Assembly (NCBI GenBank): GCA_018343915.1
Contig: JABRWF010000004.1
Location: 2,790,001-2,854,000, forward strand
Reading direction: 5' to 3'
DNA from: Agroathelia rolfsii
Taxonomy: Eukaryota; Basidiomycota; Agaricomycetes; Amylocorticiales; Amylocorticiaceae
DNA length: 64,000 nt
This document shows, in pieces, positions 25,376 through 36,307 of this stretch. The translations under genes and the position numbers were made by a program. The notes beneath the pieces are model-generated. The model was not told where the DNA came from, searched no databases, and saw only the letters and a program-made list of their open reading frames with translations. The number at the start of each line of letters is the position of its first letter. The stretch's first letter is position 1.

Positions 25376-25540
25376 GGTAGAGTGTACAAGCGCTCTTAAA
25401 TTGCACCGCCTTGTAGCTTTCGAAGATACGATAGGTTGTCAAGAAATAAACACGATGAAAGAGGATAATAAATCGTAATAAACAGTCATATCTTCGAAAG
25501 CTACAACTGGCGTGTTTCAAAAACGCTCGTCTACTCTACC
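25376..25540. mobile_element. MITE-like inverted repeat (165 bp)
   Basis: Seen: the left arm 25376-25428 and right arm 25489-25540 are imperfect inverted repeats of about 53 and 52 bp. The inner 17 bases are a perfect match (TGTAGCTTTCGAAGATA against TATCTTCGAAAGCTACA) and the outer ends match as GGTAGAGT against ACTCTACC. The 60-bp centre is AT-rich and non-coding. Long terminal inverted repeats around a short non-coding core are what non-autonomous DNA transposons look like. No clear target-site duplication is visible, and no other copy is in the window. Confidence 0.55.
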
Positions 25541-26525
25541 CAGGCCCTACTAAAGTCCAGAATGGCTATACGGCTACTGCTATAAAATACCAGCAGCATC
25601 TTGCAACTTCTTTTCTTTCAATCCCGCATACTATCCTATACCTGAGTTGTCGTGATGCAGTACAAGCATGATGTGTGATATGGGCCGCTGTACTAAGATA
25701 TCAGAAGATAAACGAATAAAGATAATAAGGGTTAAAAGCGACAAAATCTGTGGCAGTTTGGCCAAAGCCAGGCCCAGAAAAAGACTGTTTTCAAGTGGGC
25801 GATGCATGAGAAAGGGACGAATAATGAGATGCACGCATTTTAATCGTAGGATCGACAAAAATGATAATAATAAAATAACGAGAAGTGTAGTCAGAAATGA
25901 GATTGTGCAGGAACAAGGGTGAGAAATGAACTTATCTTCTTCGGGCTCTGCCGACCCCAGCCGCCCGCACATGTCTTCATCTTGAGAGAGAGGTGGCGCC
26001 TCCTTTCTCTCAAGCCGAAGATATATGTGAGCGACTGAAGTCGACCAATCGAAGCCCTAGGATTTTAGTAAAAAAAGAATGAATACGGAAAACTCAGCGA
26101 ATTTATGTGTAATAAGGTTTTCCGGGTTGAAAAGTTTGGACATGTAATAATCACCTATCCAAGAGTTAGTAATACTATAATAATTAAAGACAACGGAACG
26201 TGAGTCTAACCGAAAACTAAATGAATAGAGATGTCAGAAAATGGTAGCATGCTTCGCGAGACGATGAGCCCTGTATATAAATAAGAATACAGTCAGCGCG
26301 TTGAAAAACTAGATAAAACAGAGGAGAAGGGAGAAAAAAAAGTTTTTTTTTTGAGTTATTTTATTGATTTTTCTTCGATGAAAGAGGAAAAAAACCATTT
26401 CTTCTCGTAGCTCCCTCGCAATTTCCCAAATGACTTTAGTTCTGAGCCAGTGCTGAGTGTTTTGCCGTCGAACCTCCAGCCCAAGCAAGCGAAGTGCCAG
26501 TGATTCAGATCAACAAAGTAACCGA
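25541..26525. other. Non-coding spacer
   Basis: About 985 bp of mostly AT-rich DNA with A and T homopolymers (about 26334-26352). An open plus-strand stretch beginning near 26440 reads through the 44-bp repeat to 26745, but it resembles no family. Confidence 0.4.
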
Positions 26526-26569
26526 CCACCAAGAGAACTACGCTTCACAACGACAGCGAGAGGCATCAG
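26526..26569 (+). repeat. 44-bp repeat, copy B
   Basis: Second copy of the 23401-23444 repeat, starting CCACCAAGAGAACTACGCTT. Most of the seven differences from copy A are transitions. In the frame that stays open here it would read DHQENYASQRQREASD; copy A has two stops in the same frame. Confidence 0.7.
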
Positions 26570-26791
26570 ATACCTCAAAAATCCCCAATCCCTCCTCTGC
26601 ATCGCAACTACGAGAAGACCATTGGACTAGGGACAGCGCTATCCGTTCATCCTCAGGAATCCCAAATTTACGACGCAGAGGTTGCCGGACGGGACGGAGA
26701 CCCAATATTATATGCGCATGTCACGAAGGCAGTCGTCATCGATAGTCTAGGAACGATGAAGGTTGCGAGTGCCGGGTATACTGTAAGGCAT

Positions 26792-27733
26792 TCAGGAGGC
26801 CATAGAGACGGGGAAAAAGTCAGCAGGGCTAGAAGGCGTCACCGGGAAACACTCGAAATTAGGGGCATCCTCCATGTCCCCAGCCTCCTCTCCCCCCCCC
26901 CCCCCTTTTTACGGCGCGCTGCCTCGCCACCACATGTCCCCTCATCGCTCCATTCACTCGTGGCGAAGCGACGAAGAGACTGCCTTAGCGAGGCGCACCG
27001 TGCGGTCCTCCTCGACCCACCACCGCTCCATGCCGCCGAAGCGAAGGTCCTCCGCCTGAATCCGAGTCTCGGCTACTTTGATCGCATCCACGACCTGCAT
27101 GCGGAGCGGCGTAGGACACTTAGGACAACGCCTTGGCATGCGGGACCCGTACTCGACACGCTCACGGCGCGCTAGACCACCCTGGGCGCGCGTCCTGGGT
27201 GCCTTGGTAAACTGCTCGCGCATCTCGCACTTTGCAGCGAGTTGGGCTGCCGTAGGGATCATCAGTACACGTTTCTTAGTACCGGCACAGACCTTGCGAC
27301 GCAGATCCCTGCCCTTGAGCTTGGTCCGCTTCGGCTTATTGACCGGAGTCGCAGGAACGGAGATAGGTACGGAGGACTCTTCATGTTTGGACACGTCTTG
27401 AGACCTCTTGGAATCGAAGACTGAGTCAGCTGATAACAGTTTGAAGATCATTTCGATCAAAGTTTTTAAAGCGCAGGTAAAGTATGCTCTGATGTGTGTG
27501 TGTGTAGGTGGGGAAGAGACACGTCTCCCAGGTATGCTTTATATATCTTCCTATCCTGGGGGAGGGGGGCGGTTGACTCGTACGTATAGGGGCTCTGAAT
27601 TTGAGAAACTCCTAACATGTTGAGGAGATCGTGCGCGTGAGTCATCCAAGATATTAAGGGTGAACATCTAGACCGTTCTGAGTTCGTTCTGGATTTCAGC
27701 CACAGCCGTAATATCTCTCCCAGCACCACTCAT
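26792..27733 (-). pseudogene. Broken hypothetical gene (nonsense plus frameshift)
   Basis: I do not recognise the family. A minus-strand ATG at 27733 opens MSGAGRDITAVAEIQNELRT, stopped by TAG at 27668-27670, after which the same frame continues FTLNILDDSRARSPQHVRSF. A second exon (27460-26954) gives a basic 168-residue frame with KRTKLKGRDLRRKVCAGTKK, MPRRCPKCPTPLRMQVVDAI and FGGMERWWVEEDRTVRLAKA, ending SSSLRHE and TGA. Shifting the frame there gives FATSEWSDEGTCGGEAARRK, a run of 14 G (plus-strand C, 26892-26905), then EDAPNFECFPVTPSSP and a stop at 26792-26794. The coding texture on both sides of the break suggests a once-intact gene. It could also be an intact gene with splice sites I misjudged. 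Confidence 0.45.
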
Positions 27734-28248
27734 GTGTACTGTTGCGAGGATGAAGTGCAATGTGTGAAACTGTTAACAACATCTCAGCGAGGTATTAGTA
27801 CCATGATGATCATGGCATTAAGCAAAACAAAAACGCGTGGTGGCAAACCGGGTAAGGTAACCGCCAGTGGCACTGTAATGCCTGCTTCCGGGTTCTGGAT
27901 CTAGCTGTGCCTTCAACAAATTAATTAAGTGCAAGGTCATGAGCAGACTCTCCGAAGGTATGTCCCATAAACAATCGGTGGGTAACTAAGAGAGCGGCAT
28001 ACATGCATTTAGATTACTCTGCGAGGTATTGTGTTAAATAATCGAAAGATGAACGAAGCGACAAACTAAACAAAATGGTGTACTGTGACATACATGGGCG
28101 AAAAAGTACTGTGAGTAGTGTAGGGAATCAGATCATTAAGGTTGCAGATAAAGGAGAAAACGACAGGAGGTTGCTCGGCATTGTTCCATTCTACCGCCAC
28201 TCAGGCACCTTTCCGCCCCTCCCCCTCGCATCTTCTCCTATATTCTGT
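27734..28248. other. Intergenic region
   Basis: About 515 bp between the broken hypothetical gene and the end of the PB1/ZZ gene. A G/C-rich patch near 27838-27905 superficially resembles tRNA control boxes but does not fold as one. No feature is supported. Confidence 0.45.
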
Positions 28249-31200
28249 TTACGAAGAATTGTACAGGAGATGAGGAATCAGAGGGGACCCGAGACTGGGG
28301 TTCTCGAGATCAGGGATATAACGTCTGCAGGGAGGATTGGATCATGAGTATTACACATTCGGACGGGCAAAACGAAAAGCTGAAGTGTGTATACGCACCG
28401 CAAAATCTGCATATCCACAATTGACTTAAATACTACAAAGACATGTGTATCATTGTGTGTGTCGAGCATTTCGCATGAGTCGCACAGATCGGTGGGACAA
28501 TACGCGCAATGAAACCAGGCCCCTTGGATCTTTGTCATGCATCGATCACATAGGGCTGTCTCATGTACTAATGTCCTCAGATAAGCTGTGTATGTCAGAT
28601 AGTTAGAGGTCGGCCCTTATGGTCACTGAGAAAGAGAGCGAACCTTTGGGATCAGGTGATGAGAAGCTGGGTGGGGGACCCACAGGCCGCTTGTACATTC
28701 TCGGAAGAATTGGGTGAGGTATTTCTAACTGATGATCGACAGGTCTAGGGATCTTGAAGAAGATATGGAGCGGGTTGTGAATAAGATAGGACCGCTCTTC
28801 ACAAGAGGAGCACTAGATTTGAGGTCAGGCTTGAGTCGGGTGGGCACTCAAAATCGGTCTTCGTACCAGATTATAGCCCTGTGGCGAGGAAGGGCAAGAT
28901 GCACATTGATAGCGGACACCAACGACGACCTGAACGGATACAGAGGGAAGATATTACTAACGTGTACCTTGCGACAGTAACTTGGATGTAATCATACCTT
29001 TTCGCAACCATTGCAATATACATGGTGGTTCATTAGCTTCTCTGGAACTGTCTCTCGGAAACCAGCACCGATGACGGTGCGTGCATCCAGCGAGTTGCGC
29101 CGGGTACGACCATTGACAGCAGCCGCATCCCGGCCCGTCCAAAGATTCACTGCCCTACGGCTGGCAGAGTGGAGTTCGTCTGTTTCTAATGGGTATGGGA
29201 TCTGTGACAGATCTTGAGTACAAGTAGATGAAAATATGGGAGGAACGCACCTTGATCATAATATGTGACGAGCTATGACCACCATCAGCAGAATCAAGGT
29301 TGCCAGGTAGCCCCGCTGATTCACAGTTGGAGCAGATGTCGATCGAATCACATTCAGCGCAGTGGAAGCGTGCGCCAACGATGTCCATGAGGCAGCTACA
29401 TGACAGCCTATGAAAAGCCGTTTGGCAAGGATGTTTTTAAAAAAGGCTTACTGAGCACATTTCACGCCAGGGTGCTTCAGTGCTACAAAGGAAGAATGAG
29501 TTTAAAGATGTATAAGCCTAGTTAAAAAAATAGTCACATTGTTCTTCTGATTCAATCGGATCATCAAAAACTATCTGTGGGAGCTCCGAGTCGCTGTGTG
29601 AGCGCTGTGGTGTCTCTGGAACCACAAGGAAAGCATGGGATGGATGAATCTCATGGACCTGGCTATTAAATGTTATGATAATGATTCATTCCTATGACAA
29701 AAATTAAGTCACCTATAACATGCTCGACATAGGTTGAAATTATTGCACGAGGTACACTTGTATCTCTTGCCTATTAAGGCGCTCTTACATGTCGAGCAAT
29801 GTTTTGCGTCACTTTGTTCTACGTGCCCTCCATCAGTCAATAAAGGTATGATTGTCAAAGAGTGTCATGATGCATACCGACGTGTTCCCAACCTCTGGGT
29901 CCCCAGATCATTTCTTTGAACGCATGACGTAATTTGCCCTTCGCTGGTGCAGAAATTCGCCATTGCAGCATTGCACGTTCGGAGTCTGCAACTGACGGAG
30001 GTAGTGGAGATCCCGGTGCTAAGCTTTGAGCCAAAGCATGTGTGACGCCCTCTAATTCAATACAACTCGGGCAGAGCTCGTATCCACGATGTACTCCCTC
30101 TTGAGGCATCGAGTGCATAGATTGAGTAGGTGAATGCTCTGGTGAATGCTGCAAAACCGGGAGGGATGGCAACGGCTTATAAAGATTACCACGCTTCAGG
30201 GTCCCTTTGAATAACCCTCCAAGAGACGACGAAGATGAAGATGGTGATACCTGACTCTGAGGTGACACCAGAGTTCTATGAGTCGAGGGAGGATAGGACA
30301 TGCCTTCCATAGACCCGCTGTCGATAGAAGATGACGGACTCTTGCCAAGACCAGATGGCCTCTCCGGAATGTCTTCTTGAGCAAGATCGAAAACCGACTT
30401 CTTTTCGCCACATGTTGAGCAAATGTATCGCATGTACTCTAGAAGTGTGCCACAAGAGGAACAATCCGTCAGAGTATGCTGTGGAGGACTCTCCACGGAT
30501 ACAAACTGTAAAACATCTGCTGGAATATCATCACATATCTCCACCCCGTTTTGACTTCGGACGCAAGGATCTGACCGGCTAGTCTGAGCACCTATCCGAC
30601 TGGTGGATGCAACAGGTTCGGAAGATGCCCTATTTGGGGCATGAGGATGAGCTGACTGTTGCGACGCAAGCCAGTTCAGCTGCATGGACGTCGGTCGAGG
30701 TTGGGCATTCGACATGTTATCTTCGAGACTGAAGCCGTCGCCGTCGCCATTCAATACGAGTCCATCTTCATCTCCGGAAACATGAGATTGTGAGGCACTG
30801 GAAGTATATGAGTAGTAATATTTCCCTCTAGGTCCGCGCTCGAGAGCAAGTCCTCCGCTAATTGAAAGACTTGCTGAGTTTTGGTATTCTTGTTTGACAG
30901 AAGCTGCGTCCGATTCGGAAGGCTCTGGAAGAATGCCTAGTGCAGACTTGATGGCCTGCGACTTCTGCTCTCGCAACCAGGCTGTGCTCCGTTCATTACT
31001 CAGCATCTCATAGTCATTTCCAATACTCCCCTCGGCTGCACCTTCGGATAGCTTCAATCTCTCAAATACGGCAGAGGGATCATCTACCCGGGGTTGTGCT
31101 GAGCGGCCATCGCTGAATGGAGATTCGAGGGATGCTCCAGGGCCAGACATATTGGATGTTGCCACGCCATCCTTGGGATCTGAGAATGGATCATCCGGAA

Positions 31201-31864
31201 GGGAGATGGAATCCCCGTCTGATAATTGCATACCACTGCTATTCTCTTCTTCTTCTGCATGGGAAGGCATGGGAGAGCGAACACGCGGCAATGAGGAATG
31301 CATTCCAGGATCACGAGAGCTGACAGTTACTGAATCGTCGTCTTGTTCTGGGACAGAGAAGCCATCTATGGATAAGGATCGCTGACTGCCATTGCGTGCC
31401 CTGTATTCTTCAAGGCTGGCGAGCGAGGAAGTATCGGAAAGGCTGGGGCCGTCGTATTCCACAGTGATGTCAACCTTTAGAGTGATCTTCCTATTCCCAA
31501 AGCTCTTGCCAGACAGAATAGATGCGGCTGAGGAGATGGGTGCATCATCTCCCCCGGCCTGGAAGTACTGCACAGCTTCTGTGAGATCGTATTCGTTCAA
31601 GATCGTAGTGACCTCGCCGTCATCGTCCTTGTATGCAATGGCGTATGATGTGGAATATAGAGAGAAACATTGCTCAACCTGTTCTGGCACTTGTCAAGAT
31701 CGTGTGTCCATATAGTAGACTGGCGTTGATCATGGTATTACTCATACCTTGGCGCGCAGAAGTTCATAAGTGCAGTTTCTAGCGGAAGAGAACGAGATCT
31801 TTTTATTCCAGCGGTCATTGAATGTACATTTGACCACGAGTGGTTTGTCAGGCCGGCTTTGCAT
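28249..31864 (-). CDS. PB1-domain protein with multiple ZZ-type zinc fingers
   Basis: Seen: exon 1 (down from 31864) reads MQSRPDKPLVVKCTFNDRWN and joins at 31678 to VEQCFSLYSTSYAIAYKDDD plus GEVTTILNEYDLTEAVQYFQ, a PB1 fold with the acidic DDDGE patch. A long Ser-rich linker follows. Zinc-finger modules come next: DCSSCGTLL with YICSTCGEKK; HCSTCKSALIGKRYKCTSCN with LCRACY (about 29730-29810); FHCAECDSIDICSNCES; CNGCEK with YNLCSSCEERSYLIHNPLHI (split by an intron); ALCDRCMTKIQGAWFHCAYC with DLCDSCEMLDTHNDTHVF. The end is RRYIPDLENPSLGSPLIPHL, with TAA at 28249-28251. PB1 plus ZZ is the layout of p62/NBR1-type autophagy adaptors, but this fungal family has more fingers, and a role in cargo or complex binding is inference. 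About nine introns. Confidence 0.82.
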
Positions 31865-32336
31865 CGTTCCGCAGCCAAACGGGACCCAACTAGTGTTGGT
31901 AATATGCAGACCCGTCTAGGCGCAGTTCTCCTCGGCCTCTATGGCTGCGCGGAATCAAAAGTACTGGTCCCTGTGCCACGTGACTTTCCAGCATCCAATC
32001 TATGACCATGATCATGAACGATTTGGTGCTGCCAACCAGGGCAGAGAAGCGATTTCAATACATAGATAGGAATATACATACTGTCCGGTCAATAAGGAAC
32101 ACGGGATTGCACCAATGTTTCCTTACGACAGAATAATACACTGCACTATTGTAGTATAGATGTAGTACCTGTCACGTCTGTAGAAAATGAAAGAGTAGAT
32201 AAATAATCTAAAAGTAACATCCCAGGTATCCAAAAGCGTCAACATTTGCAGTATCCTGCAAATTGTGTCTTTGTCCATGGTATCACAAGGGCTTGTGCAG
32301 CCACTCTAAGTGGACGGAATAAATCGCAAACAGTGA
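31865..32336. other. Intergenic region upstream of the PB1/ZZ gene
   Basis: About 470 bp holding the promoter of the PB1/ZZ gene and the 3' flank of the transporter gene, both on the minus strand. No coding sequence or RNA is supported. Confidence 0.45.
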
Positions 32337-33821
32337 TTATATACGACGGACATGCTCGCGAGGTGGGCTTCCTGGTGGCGAGTCCAATGACAACGGGGGC
32401 GAAGGATATTGCTCAGTGGGAGGCATTACTTTGATGTGAAGATTGGGAGGGTAATGGTGTCCATCATTGGATGGTATAGTGATGTGCGGTGTGTATTGAT
32501 ACAGTTCTTGTGCCGTTGGCTGGGGCATATGTACTGTCGGGGCACGAGGGCGGTTCCTAAATTGAGGATGCAGGCCAGACACAGGCACTGACGCTTCGGG
32601 AGCAAAAGACATGTCTCCATCGTCCATTCGTGCCTCGGACCTGGTCCGAGGAAGCATGAGTCCTCTGGCAGCTTCAACTCTCCGCATCTTGTTCTCTCCA
32701 CGTTCCACATCGCTCTTGGAGTTATTGTACATCCACAGTCCCACGAAGGTAAGCATGATGCCAAGAGCCTGGATTGGATGTACCGTTTGGGAAAACCAGA
32801 CGATGGCGATGCAGATGACGGCGACGCGTTTAATCAGAGAGGCAATACTGTATGTGACCGGCGAAGTGGAGGAAAGTATGATGAACGCGATTATGTTTTG
32901 CGCAAAGTGAACCGTTCCATTCATAAAGAAGTAGTATGTAACTCCATGAGATCCAGCGTGCGCATGTGCGGGGTGAGCGACGTAGTCGGAGTCTGCGGAC
33001 GCGGTGGTAAGGAATATAGGGAGGTCCGTCCACATCCAGATTGGCAGCATGAAAATGAACGCCATAGTCGACGAATAGAACAAAAGGTTGAGTTTGTCGA
33101 GTTTATGGGACGTCTGTGTTACACCAGCAGCCGCTGATGAAGAGGGAGACGGCATGACCTTCTTGAAGAAGATGTTGGATGAAACGAAAACGAGAGCGGA
33201 TCCAAAGGCACACATAAGTCCAACAAAATTGGAGGCGCTTATGTCAAAAGAGCATGCAAGCATTACACCGATGGTAAGCGGTAGCAATGAGACGTAAGTC
33301 CTGGCAGAGTAGGAAACGCCAAACAAAAGGGCATAAGCTGCGACGGTAAACAATGGTGATAAGGCCTATAGAGCAAAGCATAAGCCAAAAGGTGCAATGG
33401 GCCCATGGGAACAAACCTTGATAGTGTGTACTGTGCTAACGGGGATTCTGGAGATAGCAATACTAGAGAACATATGTCCGCCAACTTGGAAAAGACCCAT
33501 GGGCACGGTGTTCCGTAGGATAGCTCGGTTCGGGCGGCGCATGTGTGTGAACCGTACGAGGGGACTCATAAACAGGACACAGTACATGGATACAAATGCG
33601 AATTGGACGAGGGTAAGAGTGACTGGGTAGCGAAATTGATTCAAGATCGCTTTGCCAGTGTTTGACGATAGTGCAGACGTGGTGTACCATAATGTGCATA
33701 AGGAGATGAATCTGGCAGTCGAGGAAGAGGGGGTGCTGAGTCGGCCTGGTGCGTCGCCCGTCAAGGGTCTCGCAGCCATGAGTATAGAGGGCTTGAAGCC
33801 ATTCATCCAGCCAGAGGACAT
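32337..33821 (-). CDS. Triose-phosphate-transporter family (TPT/SLC35-type) membrane carrier
   Basis: Seen: FISLCTLWYTTSALSSNTGK, FRYPVTLTLVQFAFVSMYCV, then MGLFQVGGHMFSSIAISRIP and VSTVHTIKALSPLFTVAAYA joined across the single clear intron (about 33363-33416). Next come CAFGSALVFVSSNIFFKKVM and TSPVTYSIASLIKRVAVICI. Alternating hydrophobic segments (about ten) with the KRV/K motifs fit the TPT branch of the drug/metabolite transporter superfamily, which exchanges phosphorylated sugars or nucleotide sugars for phosphate across Golgi, ER or plastid-type membranes. Yeast SLY41 is a related protein. Substrate is not predictable. The frame continues upstream of the Met at 33821, but that Met starts just before the family-conserved part and leaves room for the divergent RPS4 promoter, so I chose it. 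The hydrophilic C-terminus is Pro-rich. Confidence 0.85.
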
Positions 33822-33984
33822 GGTCGTCAGCTTGAATACGTCTCTAGGGACAAGCCTCCTTCCCGGATAGGAAACGAGAGCAAAACGGTCACTTGTGACG
33901 GAACTGTGACCTGTCACACACGAATCCACCGACCCCGTCGCTCGTCGCCGTCGCAGACCCTCAAGACACGCCGCAAGATTCAAG
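33822..33984. promoter_or_regulatory. Short bidirectional promoter between the TPT transporter and RPS4
   Basis: Only 163 bp separate the two start codons. It contains paired GTCACTTGTGAC and CTGTGACCTGTCACA palindromic elements (about 33889-33919). A strong ribosomal-protein promoter and a transporter promoter must share this space or overlap the transporter's 5' coding end. Confidence 0.55.
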
Positions 33985-35092
33985 ATGGTCAGTACTGACG
34001 CCTTCAGAATGTCCTGCATGACCCCTGCTTGCTTTTTGTTGCTCTTAATATGTCTTATTGATGCAGGATTCGATGGATGGCTCTCTTTGTATCTGGATGA
34101 ACTCTGATCGATTTCTGCTGTTCACAGGCCCGAGGACCCAAAAAGCATTTGAAGCGCCTTGCCGCTCCCTCCTCATGGATGCTCGACAAACTTAGTGGGA
34201 CCTATGTGCGTCTCTGGATCTGCTGTAGTCTCGCTGCTGTAATATTGAAGGACGTGTATAATTCAGGCTCCCCGTCCCTCTCCTGGTCCCCACAAGCTCC
34301 GGGAGTCTTTGCCTCTGAACATTTTCCTCCGCAACCGCCTAAAGTATGCACTCACGGGCCGTGAGGTCACCTTGATCACGAAGCAGCGCCTTATCAAGGT
34401 TGATGGCAAGGTCCGCACCGATGATACATACCCTACCGGTTTTCAGGGTACGATATATATCTTTTTCTGCTAAGATTTTATCTCAAATTTTGACTTTACA
34501 ATAGATGTCATCACCATCGAAAAATCTGGCGAACATTTCCGCATTCTTTACGACGTAAAGGGCCGCTTCACCATCCACCGCATCGCGCCTGAGGAATCAA
34601 CATACAAGCTCCTAAAAGTTCGCAAGGTTGCTCTCGGTGCCAAGGGTGTCCCATACATTGTTACCCACGATGGTCGCACAATCCGTTACCCTGACCCCGC
34701 CATCAGGGTCAACGACACTGTCAAGTTCGACCTCGAGCAAAACAAGATCACCGACTTCGTCAAGTTTGATATTGGCAACGTCGTCATGATCACTGGTGGT
34801 CGTAACATGGGTCGTTCTGGTGTCATCGTGCACCGTGAGAAGCACATTGGTGGCTTCGATATTGTGCACGTCAAGGATGCTCTTGACAGGACGGCAACTA
34901 CTCGGTATGAAGAAATGTCTTGGAGAAAATACTTTTATGATGTGGCTAACGGCATATTCCAGTCTGACCAACATCTTTGTTATTGGTGAAGGTACCAAGC
35001 CCTGGATTTCTCTGCCCAAGGGCAAGGGTACCAAGCTCACCATCACTGAGGAACGTGATCTCCGCAGGAAGCAACGCGCTGCTGCTGAGTAA
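33985..35092 (+). CDS. RPS4: 40S ribosomal protein S4 (eS4)
   Basis: Seen: the ATG at 33985-33987 is followed at once by an intron (GTCAGT...ACAG), then [26 protein letters not shown], and across introns [76 protein letters not shown], and finally [20 protein letters not shown] and TAA at 35090-35092. This is the complete eS4 protein (about 262 residues) with its S4 RNA-binding and KOW regions. It is a structural part of the small ribosomal subunit in the cytoplasm. Five introns or so. The first exon supplies only the start codon. Identification is unambiguous. Confidence 0.97.
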
Positions 35093-35404
35093 ACAGCTCC
35101 TTGTCGGCGAGGGTTTTCGGTGCTGCAGATGGCTTATATTTTGTATTCATTTCCTTCTTTCTTTCTCGCACTTCATGCCATGACTTGTATGCCACTTCTA
35201 CTGCAATCCGAGACTGATATGCATCATCGGATACCGTCTCCGAACACCACTGAAAATATTACGCAGGCTAGAATAGTACCAAGTTTCAGATCATGTTGTG
35301 TCGATGTAATATATTGGAGCAATGCACAAATTGTGCTATGCACGATTAGAAACAAGGGAGTATGCAGATGCCATAATGTACAATGCCTCAATCAAAAAGA
35401 AAAG

Positions 35405-36031
35405 CTAGCCCTTCTTGAATCCTGCAGAAAACCCATTAGCACAAGCAGTCGACAAGTTTATATATAAGTACACACCCAAACGACGCCTCTCATAGAAGAG
35501 ATCAGTTCTACTAGCACCCAAGTTGACGATTTTGGGACAACCATCCCTGTCCTTCTCTAACCTCGTGCATTCAGCACAGTAGTATGCATCGGAAATACCT
35601 AAGGAAAGCATCCATGAGTTCGTTGTGACAACATAAAGATCTAAAAGGGACATACCAGGAGAACCATCAATGATGCATCGTCCACCGTAAGTACCAAAGT
35701 TGCATTCATCACATATACGGACTAGGGTCTCGGGTCGCACATATGAATCACAAACGGGACTAATGGCAGCACGATAAGTATAGCAATTTAGAAAGATTAG
35801 ATGTAAATACCGGACCATTTGCCATCACACTTTTCGCATAAACGTCCGATAGCTATTTGGCCGAGAGCAGTACTATTAGTATTCCTTATTGGTCAACGAA
35901 ATTGAAGTCAAGGCGGAACGATACCTACCAATGCCGGGCTGACGCCTGCACATAATCAGATCTGTACCGTGTGTTTAGAATAGCAATAATGTTGTGAGCG
36001 GAGAATGCGTACCGGGATGATGCTTAGACAT
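35405..36031 (-). CDS. RDS3: PHF5A/RDS3 splicing factor (SF3b subunit)
   Basis: Seen: [20 protein letters not shown], then [45 protein letters not shown], across an intron [40 protein letters not shown] and finally FKKG with TAG at 35405-35407. The cysteine pairs form the three zinc fingers of the knotted PHF5A fold, about 110 residues in the family. Role: a subunit of the SF3b complex of U2 snRNP that contacts the branch-point region during spliceosome assembly in the nucleus. Five or six short introns split this tiny protein. It is divergent (276 bp) from the next hypothetical gene. One change is worth noting: [10 protein letters not shown] where the common form is GRCVICGGPG, so one zinc-ligand-region Cys is replaced by Asp. 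Confidence 0.95.
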
Positions 36032-36307
36032 GGTGGTTGCAGTGTGAAGTGGACGAACCCAGACGCCACTTGCTTACGAAGCAGAGTGGCAAGGATGCAA
36101 GAGATATCATCCTTGCAAGTTAGCAAGCTGCCACTCTTATTCAAACCAAGGATGACCTTGACTTGACTCGGACACCTTTCATGCTTGTTTTGACTGACGG
36201 TAGCTACCTCAGGCTACTCAATCTACAAAACCCTCTGTTCATGCGCTGATTTACGCAATCTCGTCGATATTCTCCATTCGTCACGGTTGACCTCATAATT
36301 GAGCTTC

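Noticed and set aside
27838..27905. TGGCAAACCGGG and GGGTTCTGGATC, possible tRNA control boxes
   Set aside because: The second box breaks the GTTCRA rule and I could not pair the stems of a cloverleaf.
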